Source of the DNA: an uncultured Clostridia bacterium
Lineage (GTDB): Bacteria > Bacillota > Clostridia > TANB77 > CAG-508
Direction: 5' to 3'
DNA length: 64,000 bases
NCBI GenBank assembly: GCA_934120675.1
Contig: CAKOUU010000001.1
Location: forward strand, 49,329-113,328
A model generated the notes under the pieces. It worked only from the letters and a program-made list of their open reading frames with translations. It ran no database searches and was not told the DNA's origin. Of this stretch, positions 15,687-26,027 are shown one piece after another; the stretch's first letter is position 1; each line of letters opens with the position of its first letter. The position numbers and the translations under genes were made by a program.

Positions 15687-15813
15687 TGGCATCACTCCTT
15701 ATCCATATTCTAACATAGCAAAAATAAAAATACAATAAATCATATAATTTATTGCATTTTTACTAAAAAAATTTTTATATATAACATTTTAACTATAACT
15801 AAATTAATATTCA

Positions 15814-16980
15814 TTATTCCATTTCAAATGATATTTCAAAATCTGCATTATCATTCAATTTCATAATTAAATTAATATTTCTTAATTCTCCAGCAGAACT
15901 AAGTCCCTCTTTATAATTAACATTAACTAAATAAAATGTTCCTTTATTTTCTGAAGTTATATTTCCTACATAATTATAATCAAAAAATCTTTCATTAATA
16001 AATTTTTCAAAATCAGTATAATTACTAAAATAATTATTTTTAAATTCACTATTTAAATAATTATCATATATATCTTTATATTCTTTATTGTTTAACATTT
16101 TAAACAATTTATCAACATTTGTTGTGATTTTTATCTTATCAGATGAACTATTATATTTTTCATTAAACTCTTCTGAATTAATAGTATAATTATCTAATAA
16201 CATTGAAAAATCCATAATTCCTTTTTCCTTAATTATATAATAATTATTATTGTTATCCTCAATTGTATATTGCTTATATTCAGATAAATTGTCAATAGAA
16301 TACTTTGTCGCATTTAAATTAATAATATTATTTCTATTATTATTTATATATTCTTTAAAACTATTGATATCTGCAAATTTTTTATTCTTATAATCTTCAT
16401 CTAAATAATTATTATAAAATAACTCAGGATTTGATAAAGCTATTTTTTTGTAATAGTCCATATATGTTCTAATTATATATTCATCATTTACACTTAAATA
16501 TGAAAATTTATTGTTTGGTTCTAATTTTTCTTTATCATCTACTATTTCTATATCATCTAAATCATCATATTTTCCATCCAATAATTTTACTGAATATATT
16601 TTATTAAATGAATCTAATTTAACTAAATAATAAACATATTGACAATTTTCATAATTTTTATCCATTACAATGCCATATACAGAATACAAATCTAAATCTG
16701 TTCCTTCTTTCCAATTCATTTTTAATGGAACAAAATAATAATTATCTCCTATTGATTCAGAAATACATCCAGCAACAGTAAAAAATTTTTCATTATCAGT
16801 TACTTTTAAAATTTCATCTGTATTGTTTTCTTCAGAATCATTATTATTCGTAGACATATTTACATTCGCAGTTTTATTTTTTCCCCTACTAACCAAAAAT
16901 AAAATAGAGATAATGATAATAATAATTATCATTATTAAAATTAATAATAACCTAACGCCTTTTATAAAATCATTATTCAT
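15814..16980 (-). CDS. Membrane-anchored protein of the T4SS locus, possible paired NTF2-like domains
   Basis: I do not recognise a named family. The protein has 388 residues and one N-terminal membrane segment (about 10-29), followed by an Asn-rich linker. Two similar helical stretches (about 175-235 and 300-345: YYKKIALSNPELFYNNYLD and LNNKEYKDIYDNYLNSEF) resemble the NTF2-like folds of VirB8/TcpC proteins of Gram-positive conjugation systems; that is a guess from pattern. AAGGAG precedes ATG 16980. It is the last gene of the minus-strand T4SS cluster and is followed by a spacer before the ABC transporter. Confidence 0.6.
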   Translation of the reverse strand: MNNDFIKGVRLLLILIMIIIIIIISILFLVSRGKNKTANVNMSTNNNDSEENNTDEILKVTDNEKFFTVAGCISESIGDNYYFVPLKMNWKEGTDLDLYSVYGIVMDKNYENCQYVYYLVKLDSFNKIYSVKLLDGKYDDLDDIEIVDDKEKLEPNNKFSYLSVNDEYIIRTYMDYYKKIALSNPELFYNNYLDEDYKNKKFADINSFKEYINNNRNNIINLNATKYSIDNLSEYKQYTIEDNNNNYYIIKEKGIMDFSMLLDNYTINSEEFNEKYNSSSDKIKITTNVDKLFKMLNNKEYKDIYDNYLNSEFKNNYFSNYTDFEKFINERFFDYNYVGNITSENKGTFYLVNVNYKEGLSSAGELRNINLIMKLNDNADFEISFEME

Positions 16981-16994
16981 GAATATTCTCCTTT

Positions 16995-17411
16995 TTAATA
17001 CACAATAAATTCACATACTTCAGTTTGTAAATTTACTTTAGCTATTAATCTAGATTCCTTTGAATCATTCAATTTAAATTTAATAGTAATTATATTATCA
17101 TCTAATTCATAACTTATATACTTAGCTTCACTACAATCTACATTTCCATTTTTATATAAGAATTCTTTCATACTATTCTTAAATTTAGAAATATCTTTAA
17201 TATAATTAATAACTTCTTCATTCATATTTACAATACTAAAATTAAAATTACTCAAGTGATCAGAATTAAATTCTTCACCACCTTCTGATACACTTGAAAT
17301 ATCAGTTACTTCATTTTTTTGTTTTTCACTTTTAATACTAAATATTATTAATGCTACAATAACAATAATTAATATAATTGCTAATAATGTATATAAAATT
17401 TTATTGTTCAT
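16995..17411 (-). CDS. Small membrane-anchored protein of the T4SS locus
   Basis: The 138-residue product has one N-terminal hydrophobic segment (about 5-25) and an extracytoplasmic domain of about 110 residues without motifs I recognise. It contains two Cys (in NVDCSEAKY and TEVCEFIVY) that could form a disulfide. The start is ATG 17411 or 17417; both lack a strong ribosome binding site. It lies between the cell-wall hydrolase gene and the gene at 15814 and probably belongs to the same machine. Confidence 0.6.
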   Translation of the reverse strand: MNNKILYTLLAIILIIVIVALIIFSIKSEKQKNEVTDISSVSEGGEEFNSDHLSNFNFSIVNMNEEVINYIKDISKFKNSMKEFLYKNGNVDCSEAKYISYELDDNIITIKFKLNDSKESRLIAKVNLQTEVCEFIVY

Positions 17412-17476
17412 AACCATTTCTTATAATCAATTAATTAGAAATATCAAAATTTCTAATTAATTGACTTCCTTTCTAC

Positions 17477-20353
17477 TTAATTAAAAATCCAATAACCTTT
17501 TGCAGCTTGATTAATTTCTGATGATGTAAAAGTTCTATTATTATAGCCCTTAGTTACAGCATTATTTTTATTTGGATCCTTTACAGTAATGTTACCACTC
17601 GAATCTATTCCAGATAACACAATAAAATGTCCTCCAGAAGTAAATAATCCTGGTGCTTGAGAAGAAATTACATATTTGCCTTGTTTTAACGCTGTAATTA
17701 CATCATTAATACTACTTGTTTGATTTACTGTAACACCTAGTCCAAAATGTGATGCAGCAGCTGCAAAATAACTCCAGCTAGTACCACTACCACTTATATA
17801 ATAACTATTTCCACACCATGCAATAGCATCTGCAGGTGTTATAGTTTTTCCAGTTAATGTAGATGCTATCATCGCAAAAGATGTTGGTCCACATCCGCTT
17901 TTAGCCAAGTTACTTGAGCCATATGGAACACTTGCATAATCACCTTGGTAATATTGTACAAAAGAACCTGATGTTAATGAACTTACCGTAATTCCAGCAG
18001 CATTATAAAAATTATTTATATATGATAATGTATTCTTTACCCAATCATCACCTTGAGTAGGATACGCTGGACTATTAGGACAATAAACATGTCCAATGTC
18101 TGAAACAGTATACTTTCCTTGAGTAAAATAATAACTACCATTAGCTATATTGCTACCAAAATTGTCAACAGATGCCCCTACTGAACTATAAATTTTATAA
18201 TGACTTGTACCTTCTCCATTATATACTAATCCATATACAGAGTCCTTTCCAGCCTTTATATTAAACCAGTTATTCCAACAAGTTCCAATAGTCGCTCCAA
18301 CAGAGTTTGAAGAAGTTGCTGTTTTTATAGCATTTCCAGCTGTTCCTGCACCAGTTTCTGTTATTGAAACTGCTGCTGCAAAAAGAGCATTTACTTTATA
18401 TTTATTCTGCATATCTAAAAACTCTTGTGCATGTTCTACTAACTTAGAAGAGTTTGAATATCCACTAAAAGCTTTCTTTAATGTTTCAACATCCTTTATA
18501 AAATTACTTTCATCGTTTACATTAATATCACCAGTTACAAAGCTGCTCCAAGAACCATTAGCTGCAGAACTTGCGCCATATAAACTATCTAAAAAATTAT
18601 CTTCAAATTTTCCAAATTTATCAGTTCCTGTAACTTTATTAAATAAAAACTTCGTTAATTCAACCATATTTATAGTATCAGGATTCGTTTCCAACAATTC
18701 AAATAACCAACTTGTAATCTCCGATGTCAACATATATTTAGCATTTCCATGGTATCCATCACATAAAATGCTAACAAAATTAAGTTGCCCTTCACCTTTC
18801 TCAATCTTATAATTATTCGTTGGAGTTTGTGCAACATACTTTTGTTCAGAAATTGTATTAGTTGTTGTTTGCTTTCTGTTTATCCTATGCTTATATACAT
18901 TACATTCAACATATTGTGGCAAAACAACATCTTCAATTACAGCTTCAGTAGATGAATTTGAATCTACTACTAATTTATTATTTTGTATTTTAATACTAGG
19001 TCCATTACCTTTGGCATCAGATAAACTAACATTTTTACTAGATGTTTGTCCATCCTGTGGCTTATTTTTTTCAATATACTCCTTCGCTTTCTTTGCTAAT
19101 TCTTGTGCATGACTATTGTTTAATAATGCCGAATTACCATTTGATGTCTCAGAGGCATTTTCATCTTTAACATATTCTGTTGGATCCAAATCTTTTGAAT
19201 TGCTCTCATCAGAAGTGGTTTGCGCACTTTGATATGTATATTCTTTACTATAATTTGTTATCCAAACATCTGCCTTAGTCATATCAACCATTGGAGTATC
19301 AGTTTCATATATTGTTTTATGTGTAATTGTATATTCTGTATCATCTGTTGAAAAATCAGCATCTCTTCTTATATCTTTAGTTGCAGCATTTAATTCTTGA
19401 ATTTGTTTTAAAGGCATCCAATATCCTTTAGTAGGAATGTTCTTTAATCCATATGTATTTGATACTGATACCTCTGCATATGTATCTGTTCTTGTTTCCT
19501 TATTATAAGTATATTCATCAACATTTGTATTTTTTGTAATATTATCATAAATTGATATAACAATTTCACTATTTTCAACCAAATCAGCAAGTTCTAAAAC
19601 AAAATCCTTATCTTCTCCGATTACCAATAAAGACCATAAATATTGAAATGGCATCGTATACTTCTTAACAAAATTCTTATAATTAATTTTTTGCTCAGAT
19701 ACAATTTTTGTTACTTTTTTATAATTTCCATCACTATCTTTATCATCTTCTGTTAATTCATCTGTTATTTCACTAACTTTAAATTCATCATCATTTGATG
19801 TAACAATATCTGTAGTTGTATTTATTATTGCAACAACTGCATTACCATCGCCATCTAAAGAAAAATAATTTATTGCTTCTGTATTATTATTTTGTACATA
19901 ACCAGAAAAAGTATTGTAATCCACGTATGTTAAGAATGTAGATGTTCCATCCTCTTTATGTCTTTCAAATTGAATAACTCCATCTAATTTAGCATCATCT
20001 TTCCCTGTTTTAGGATACTGCGTAACAATTTCTGCATTCATTAATTTTTCTAATTCTTCAGGTTTATCCAAATAATTTTTTATATTATTATTTTTCTTTA
20101 CCATTTCATCCCAAAGATCTTGGGCACTGGTATCTGATGTAATTCCATTTTCCCCAACCTTAACGCCAGATGTATAAGTTGATGCAACAAATGGAGTACT
20201 TTCCCAGTCATCTTCCTTATATGTTCCATCATCTATAGTAATATAATAAACACTTGCTGGAAGAATTATCATTAATAAAATAACTATAATAAGAATTATA
20301 ACTAAAATCCTTTTGATTTTAAGTATTTCCATTATTTTCTTTATATTATCCAT
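17477..20353 (-). CDS. T4SS cell-wall hydrolase: glucosaminidase-like plus C39 peptidase domain
   Basis: This 958-residue, membrane-anchored protein (hydrophobic segment about 13-35) probably cuts peptidoglycan to let the secretion channel through, like VirB1/CwlT. The middle (about 200-600) is unassigned, Asp/Thr-rich. From about 640 a lysozyme/glucosaminidase-like domain appears (NALFAAAVSITETGAG, NNWFNIKAGKDSVYG). The C-terminal 160 residues form a papain-like C39 domain with Cys in SGCGPTSFAM, His in SGGHFIVLSG and Asp in VKDPN, all catalytic residues present. AAAGGAAA precedes ATG 20353. It lies downstream of the VirB8-like gene in the T4SS operon. Confidence 0.82.
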   Translation of the reverse strand: MDNIKKIMEILKIKRILVIILIIVILLMIILPASVYYITIDDGTYKEDDWESTPFVASTYTSGVKVGENGITSDTSAQDLWDEMVKKNNNIKNYLDKPEELEKLMNAEIVTQYPKTGKDDAKLDGVIQFERHKEDGTSTFLTYVDYNTFSGYVQNNNTEAINYFSLDGDGNAVVAIINTTTDIVTSNDDEFKVSEITDELTEDDKDSDGNYKKVTKIVSEQKINYKNFVKKYTMPFQYLWSLLVIGEDKDFVLELADLVENSEIVISIYDNITKNTNVDEYTYNKETRTDTYAEVSVSNTYGLKNIPTKGYWMPLKQIQELNAATKDIRRDADFSTDDTEYTITHKTIYETDTPMVDMTKADVWITNYSKEYTYQSAQTTSDESNSKDLDPTEYVKDENASETSNGNSALLNNSHAQELAKKAKEYIEKNKPQDGQTSSKNVSLSDAKGNGPSIKIQNNKLVVDSNSSTEAVIEDVVLPQYVECNVYKHRINRKQTTTNTISEQKYVAQTPTNNYKIEKGEGQLNFVSILCDGYHGNAKYMLTSEITSWLFELLETNPDTINMVELTKFLFNKVTGTDKFGKFEDNFLDSLYGASSAANGSWSSFVTGDINVNDESNFIKDVETLKKAFSGYSNSSKLVEHAQEFLDMQNKYKVNALFAAAVSITETGAGTAGNAIKTATSSNSVGATIGTCWNNWFNIKAGKDSVYGLVYNGEGTSHYKIYSSVGASVDNFGSNIANGSYYFTQGKYTVSDIGHVYCPNSPAYPTQGDDWVKNTLSYINNFYNAAGITVSSLTSGSFVQYYQGDYASVPYGSSNLAKSGCGPTSFAMIASTLTGKTITPADAIAWCGNSYYISGSGTSWSYFAAAASHFGLGVTVNQTSSINDVITALKQGKYVISSQAPGLFTSGGHFIVLSGIDSSGNITVKDPNKNNAVTKGYNNRTFTSSEINQAAKGYWIFN

Positions 20354-20370
20354 TATTATTTCCTTTTATA

Positions 20371-21327
20371 TTAAACATTAATTTCAAATTTTTCAATATC
20401 ATTATATTGTGTTTTATCTTCAGTTTTACTATATTCTTCATAATTAAGTATTACATTTGAAAAAACTATTTTCTTTATTGTTCTACTTGATGAATATGAA
20501 TTATTAAATTTTATTTTTATTGTATTTTTGTATTTCCCTTGTATCTTAAATTTTTCTTTTATTATTTCATTATTATAAAAATAATATTTCATCTTTTTAC
20601 TATCTAACAAATATACAGATTTAGTACTATCTCCTGTATCAAGTAATACAGTATTATCCGTATTATTTTCTACTTGTATATTATAAGTTTGATAATCCAT
20701 ATATGTATCTATACTTTGGATTGTAAATTTAATATTTTTAGTTTCTGTAACTTTATTTACAGACTTTCTTCCAATATAATTATTTATATTTATCTTATAT
20801 GTTTTATCTTTTTCTAATACTGTAATATAATCCTGTTTTGTTTCATTTTTATCTAATCTTCCAGTTGCCAAACTATCTTCCGTTATATTTACCTGATATG
20901 TATCTTCCATCCAATTTTCAATTGTATATGATTTCTTTTTTCCTCCAAATGTATTGTCATAATATATTTTTTTAAAATCATCTATTGTTGGATACATTTC
21001 ATCTTTACATTCATCTGTTAAAATATTATATGCCTCGTTTAAGTTCCCCTCATTGCAATAATTTAAAAATTTATTAATAATTTCCGAATCATTCTTTAAT
21101 TGTTTTTCTGATACACCATCTCCTGTAACAGCCGATTTATCAGAAATAACTTCTTTTCCATAAATAACATTATTAATATTTTCATTATTAATAGATTTTT
21201 CACTTCTATTATCTCTTTTGGAAAAATAATTTAATAACTGTATAATTGCAATTATAAAGACTATAATCAATATAATCTTAATAATCTTCCTTCTATTTTG
21301 ATTGTAAAATCTTATTAATTTATACAT
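20371..21327 (-). CDS. VirB8/TcpC-like membrane protein (tentative)
   Basis: This 318-residue protein has a basic N terminus, one membrane segment (about 15-33) and an extracytoplasmic part. Residues about 85-145 (FLNYCNEGNLNEAYNILTDE) look like an NTF2-like helix-sheet unit. The second half is rich in beta strands. In Gram-positive T4SS operons a VirB8/TcpC-like protein usually sits near the VirB1-like hydrolase, and this gene has that position, 17 bases upstream of the hydrolase. The assignment rests on topology and context only. Confidence 0.55.
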   Translation of the reverse strand: MYKLIRFYNQNRRKIIKIILIIVFIIAIIQLLNYFSKRDNRSEKSINNENINNVIYGKEVISDKSAVTGDGVSEKQLKNDSEIINKFLNYCNEGNLNEAYNILTDECKDEMYPTIDDFKKIYYDNTFGGKKKSYTIENWMEDTYQVNITEDSLATGRLDKNETKQDYITVLEKDKTYKININNYIGRKSVNKVTETKNIKFTIQSIDTYMDYQTYNIQVENNTDNTVLLDTGDSTKSVYLLDSKKMKYYFYNNEIIKEKFKIQGKYKNTIKIKFNNSYSSSRTIKKIVFSNVILNYEEYSKTEDKTQYNDIEKFEINV

Positions 21328-21347
21328 AATTATAGTCCTCCTAATTT

Positions 21348-24041
21348 TTATCCTTTTTTCAATTTATTAAATTTATCAATTCGTTGCATTGTTTTTTTAG
21401 CAATAGCATCCGCCTCTTTGCTATCTTTAACTCTACCATTTTTCTCAAATTCAGAAGCAAAAGTATTCTTCCATTTATCTTTCTCCGGATCATTCATACT
21501 TGTTGTATCAGATCCTATTCTTGCAGCATATTTTGCAGTTGCACCAGCCATTGATCTATTTTCTACTACATTTGTTTTTTCTAATTCATATGCTGCTATA
21601 ATATCATCCATATTACCTAGACCCATATCAAAATAATCTGGAACAACTTCTTTCATAATTCTTTTAGCATCTTTTCCATATCTATTCTCTAATTTTAAAA
21701 TATTCTTGTCATCTCTTAAAAAGCGCTTTTTGTTTTGTTCATGTATTACTTCATCAAATTCATCACCATAAAGATCTCTATTAGCCTGTTCTTTCAAATC
21801 TTCATTAATAGGCTTTATCTCAATAGATGAAAGATTTTCTCCAGCAGTCCATCCTCCAATTGCACCTGTAGCTGCATATTGTAAAGTTTTTCCAAGGCCT
21901 TCTCCATCAGCCTCTCCTAAAAAGAATCCTGTTCCTGTTCCCAATATTGTTGTAGCAGCTTTAATGGCTCCTCCCTCAAACTTTTTAGCACCAGCTATCC
22001 AAGTTTCCGGTTTTTTCAACTTACTACCATAATATCTCATAGCAGTACCTAGACCAGATTTTGTTGCACGTAATACTCGTCTTACTTTACTTTGTTTTTT
22101 GTTTCTATTCTTTTGACTATCTTCTTGTAATCTTACAGTATTTTGATTATTCTGACCTTCTTGAGGTGTTTGGCTATTCTGGTCACCCATCAAAGCTTGT
22201 TGTGCTGCAGCCTCAGCTGCATTTTTGCCCATTTCTAATGTTGCTTCTCCTGCATTCGATATTGTTTCTCCACCTTTAACAATTGCTTTCTTTCCAAGTT
22301 CCTTTGCTAAATCTTTTCCTGTTAAGCCTTCGCCTGTTTCACTTTCATTAGTTTCTTCTCCAAATGCTTTACTTCCATTATCCTCTATACCAGACCCTAT
22401 CATAGCATCTTCTTTGCCATCCCAATTCATTCTTGGTTTTTTACCGGCATCATTATCATCTTTATCTTCAGATGATCCACTTTTTCCACCAGGACCAATT
22501 TTACCTGGTTTTGGACCTTTAAATAATTTATTCATACCAGTCATCATAAGAGCTGCACCTGCAGGACCACCAAGTAATCCAGGTGTTTGTGCTTTTTCAA
22601 ATCCAAAGAATTTACGTAATAGTTTTTCTGCAGGAATCATAAAGTTCAATGCCACAATTACATATAATAAATTTTGGCTAGCAAAATTCATTGCAGATGT
22701 AACCAATATTGTATACAAAATTAAATGCATTGGTTGTATTAAAAGATTAAATATATATTCTTTAAACCACATATTAAAAGCTTGTGCTTTTCCATCATTC
22801 ATTTTGTCTATAGGATATGTCATTGCAACTAATGGTGCAATGATTGTTAAAAAAGTCATATATATAAGTCTTTTTAGATATGTAACTATAAAAATAAGAG
22901 TATCAACTACTAATATAACATATATCATTTTCCAACCAATTGAAACAAAAGTTTCCTCATCGTCATCTAATAATTGTAACTTTATTCTAGCCTGCTGTAC
23001 AAAATTTTCTGCTGGCCATAAAAGTCTTGTAGAATCTGACCCAGCCGTATTTCCACTATCATCCAAGAAAAATGAATAATATGGGCTATCTTCTTCTGAA
23101 GATATATCTCCATTTTCAGCAGGTTTTTCTACTAAAGTTTCATATGCCTTATCCACAAAATCAGAATCCGTTATTTCAAACATTTCGGGTTCTTTTACAT
23201 CTGTGTCTTTTTCTTTTACATTTATTTGAGTCGAATCAACTATATTTATAATTTTTTCAACTAACATATTCGAAAAAGACATAATATAATGCATTATAAA
23301 TAACAAACACACAGCAACTACCCAGTCCACCAACAATTGCTTGTACTTAGCTTTATCTGACGATGTCGTTGATATAATTATTCTTATCCCTACATACACC
23401 AAAATAGATAATAATGCAACTACAGCTATATCTCTTAATATTAAATACCAATTTGCTACAGTATCTCTTAATTGATAAGCAGTAGATTCCATAGTTGTCC
23501 CATCTTCCAAATCAATTGAATCTGTTGGATTAAAGAAATCCACATCTAATAACGGTATTTTATTAGAAAATATCTCTTGCGGTGTAATTGAATATAATGG
23601 CAAATACATTGAATCCGGCAACATTCCCTCAACTAAAGAAGTCGTAATAGGAAATGTTATTGTAGTAATTGCCCCAGAAACTAAAACTATCTTTATTACA
23701 CCTAAAGCAACAGCTGCAGCTCCACCTCCGGTAATTACACAAGCTGCTATTGAAATCGCTACTAACACCACAGCCGCAACAATTACTATAACTTTAGACC
23801 AAATACTAGCAGAAGTATCTATATGTATAAGTGCATTATCAGAATGAAAAATTATACTATGTAGTATAGCCATTATTCCATCTCCAAGTCCTACAAAAAA
23901 AGACATAATTGGATTTAACAATTTTCCACCAATACCATCTTCTGCCCTAACTCCTTTTGGCACACAAAAACTAAAAATCAAAATTATTAAAAATATAATC
24001 ATTAACTTTTTAAACAATTTTTTATTTTGAAAAATTTTCAT
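21348..24041 (-). CDS. VirB6/TrbL-like polytopic T4SS protein
   Basis: The 897-residue protein starts with a signal-like segment (LMIIFLIILIFSFCVPKGVRAE), followed by membrane segments near 60-150, 195-270 and 365-475. A large periplasm-like loop lies at about 270-365, and there is a long hydrophilic C terminus. The C-terminal half contains a Gly/Pro-rich linker (KLFKGPKPGKIGPGGKSGSS) and a later helical domain. This is the layout of VirB6/TrbL channel proteins of Gram-positive conjugative elements. It is encoded immediately downstream of VirB4. A 284-codon open frame on the opposite strand (22225-23079) is a shadow. Confidence 0.78.
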   Translation of the reverse strand: MKIFQNKKLFKKLMIIFLIILIFSFCVPKGVRAEDGIGGKLLNPIMSFFVGLGDGIMAILHSIIFHSDNALIHIDTSASIWSKVIVIVAAVVLVAISIAACVITGGGAAAVALGVIKIVLVSGAITTITFPITTSLVEGMLPDSMYLPLYSITPQEIFSNKIPLLDVDFFNPTDSIDLEDGTTMESTAYQLRDTVANWYLILRDIAVVALLSILVYVGIRIIISTTSSDKAKYKQLLVDWVVAVCLLFIMHYIMSFSNMLVEKIINIVDSTQINVKEKDTDVKEPEMFEITDSDFVDKAYETLVEKPAENGDISSEEDSPYYSFFLDDSGNTAGSDSTRLLWPAENFVQQARIKLQLLDDDEETFVSIGWKMIYVILVVDTLIFIVTYLKRLIYMTFLTIIAPLVAMTYPIDKMNDGKAQAFNMWFKEYIFNLLIQPMHLILYTILVTSAMNFASQNLLYVIVALNFMIPAEKLLRKFFGFEKAQTPGLLGGPAGAALMMTGMNKLFKGPKPGKIGPGGKSGSSEDKDDNDAGKKPRMNWDGKEDAMIGSGIEDNGSKAFGEETNESETGEGLTGKDLAKELGKKAIVKGGETISNAGEATLEMGKNAAEAAAQQALMGDQNSQTPQEGQNNQNTVRLQEDSQKNRNKKQSKVRRVLRATKSGLGTAMRYYGSKLKKPETWIAGAKKFEGGAIKAATTILGTGTGFFLGEADGEGLGKTLQYAATGAIGGWTAGENLSSIEIKPINEDLKEQANRDLYGDEFDEVIHEQNKKRFLRDDKNILKLENRYGKDAKRIMKEVVPDYFDMGLGNMDDIIAAYELEKTNVVENRSMAGATAKYAARIGSDTTSMNDPEKDKWKNTFASEFEKNGRVKDSKEADAIAKKTMQRIDKFNKLKKG

Positions 24042-24065
24042 AAAGTTTAAACCTCCTGACTTACT

Positions 24066-26027
24066 CTATGCATTATTTCTTTTTGCAATTTGATTCAAGT
24101 TTGTCTCAACAAACTCAAACTCTTTTTTAGTCGGCATAATTTTCAAAATAGCCGAATCAGCGCCAACTTTAAGTAATCCCTCACCCTTTTGGCAAGTAAC
24201 CAAAAAGTTAGCCTCACCTTCTGAAAGTTTAAACACCTCTTTCAAGTATTGTATTTCAGATTTATCTTGTGCTAAAAATAGTTTTGTATCAGAAGAAGTA
24301 AGAACTGCTTGAGCCTCAGGTTTCTCATAGAAATCTTGAAATCTTTGAGAAACAATAGCCAAAGAAACATTTCTTTTTCTTGCACGTCTAGCCATCTTAT
24401 TCAAAAAGTCAACAGCCTCTGGATAAGGTAGTAACATCCAAGCCTCATCAACTAAAACTCTCTTTTGTGTAGCCTTCTTTCTATCTTCACTATTTTTCTT
24501 AACGAATTTTTCCCAAATCCAAGAAAGTAAAATTTGTTGTGCAAGAGGTCTTGCAAATCTTTCCTCTAATTGAGAAATATCCAAGTTTATAAATGGAGCA
24601 CCCTCTAACAACTCAAAAGTTGACTGTCCATCGAAATAAGCCATTTGCCCATCATATTCTCTTATGTATTGTTTCATAACTTTTAATAAATAACTGTAAT
24701 GATATTGATAATCTGAGTTAGTATTTTCTCTAGCCTTTCCTTGAATTCTTCTATACCATGAACCAATTGTAGGCATATCTTTCTTCTCTCTAGAAAGGAT
24801 ATTACCCCTCATAACTCCTGCAGATTGTTTATACAAACTTTCTGGATTACTATTAATACCAAGAGCTGCATATTCTTCTGCAACAGACTCTGCAATTATT
24901 TGCTTTGTCAATTCATTTACTTCATCAGAACGAGTACTACCTCTGGCCATAGTAAGTAAAGCCTGTGTAACATCCTCTACCTTATTTTCTATATTTAAAG
25001 TTACTCTTTCTTTACCTGTTATTTCATCTTTTATAGTCTCAGTTTCAACATCAAATAAATTGATAATTGTTTTTGATGTTGGACTTATTACAACATTAAT
25101 TCCACCCAAGCTCTCGGCCACAATTGTATATTCGCCTTCAGCATCAAGTGCTAAACTTTCTATTCCCATTAAAACAGATGATCTTGAAATTAATGTTTTC
25201 ATTGTTACAGATTTACCAGCACCTGACTTAGCAAATATAACCATATTATAATTCGTAAGTGATGAATGGAAATTATCAAATAATATCGGTGTACCAGTTT
25301 GTTTATTAAATCCTAACGGAACACCTGTAGGATGTCCAACTTCTGAAGTTGTAAATGGAAATACAGTTCCCATGGAATTTCTATCAAAAGTATGTGTTTT
25401 ATGTATTTTATCATTCATAAATGGTAAATTTGATTTAAACGCATCTTCTTGCATTCCCCATGCAGTTTTTATTCCAACTAAAGTTTTTGACATTTCAGAA
25501 GATAATAATTTTGTATATCTATCCAAATCATCTAAACTGTACGCAAAAAGGGTTGAGATTATTGAAGCTTCATATAGTTTATTAAAACCTGCAGCTATTT
25601 CATCTCTTAATTGTTCTGCTTCCAATCTTTTTTGTGAAATTGTACTTTCCCTATTTATGTTTCCTTTATCTGCCGCAACGATTCTTTCTGTTTCTAGTTC
25701 ATTTATAACCCTATTTAAATCATTTTGAGATTTATCTTCTTTTATAGGATTTATAAATATTGATGTATTTGTATCTCCAAACATATATAAATCTCTAAAT
25801 AATTCTGGAAATGTACACATCCTAGGAAGAGATGATACAAAAAAGCTACGTGCATATCTTTTTGTATTAGATATTATTTCTAAATGGTCTATATTTGATG
25901 CATCTATTCCTGATGGTGCTATTAATTCTTTTATTGATTTTTTCTTTAATATTGCAACATCTTCTTCTCTATATTCTCTAAATTGCTCTTGTAGATTTTC
26001 TTCTTGTTGTTTTTGTTTTTTTGCCAT
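24066..26027 (-). CDS. virB4: VirB4-like T4SS ATPase
   Basis: This cytoplasmic motor ATPase powers pilus assembly and substrate transfer. The protein has 653 residues. The N-terminal 200 residues match the VirB4/TraE type (YARSFFVSSLPRMCTFPELF). Walker A is FAKSGAGKSVTM (about 264-275), Walker B KRVLVDEAWMLL, and IVSQRFQDF and SSDTKLFLAQD follow. The start is ATG 26027, behind AAGGAGG; it lies within the 3' end of the preceding gene, so the two overlap by 50 bases. It sits between the VirB4-N-like and VirB6-like genes. Confidence 0.92.
   Translation of the reverse strand: MAKKQKQQEENLQEQFREYREEDVAILKKKSIKELIAPSGIDASNIDHLEIISNTKRYARSFFVSSLPRMCTFPELFRDLYMFGDTNTSIFINPIKEDKSQNDLNRVINELETERIVAADKGNINRESTISQKRLEAEQLRDEIAAGFNKLYEASIISTLFAYSLDDLDRYTKLLSSEMSKTLVGIKTAWGMQEDAFKSNLPFMNDKIHKTHTFDRNSMGTVFPFTTSEVGHPTGVPLGFNKQTGTPILFDNFHSSLTNYNMVIFAKSGAGKSVTMKTLISRSSVLMGIESLALDAEGEYTIVAESLGGINVVISPTSKTIINLFDVETETIKDEITGKERVTLNIENKVEDVTQALLTMARGSTRSDEVNELTKQIIAESVAEEYAALGINSNPESLYKQSAGVMRGNILSREKKDMPTIGSWYRRIQGKARENTNSDYQYHYSYLLKVMKQYIREYDGQMAYFDGQSTFELLEGAPFINLDISQLEERFARPLAQQILLSWIWEKFVKKNSEDRKKATQKRVLVDEAWMLLPYPEAVDFLNKMARRARKRNVSLAIVSQRFQDFYEKPEAQAVLTSSDTKLFLAQDKSEIQYLKEVFKLSEGEANFLVTCQKGEGLLKVGADSAILKIMPTKKEFEFVETNLNQIAKRNNA

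Noticed and set aside
22225..23079. 284-codon open frame opposite the VirB6-like gene
   Set aside because: It is a shadow frame of a well-supported gene with no ribosome binding site; the hydrophobic stretches mirror the opposite strand.
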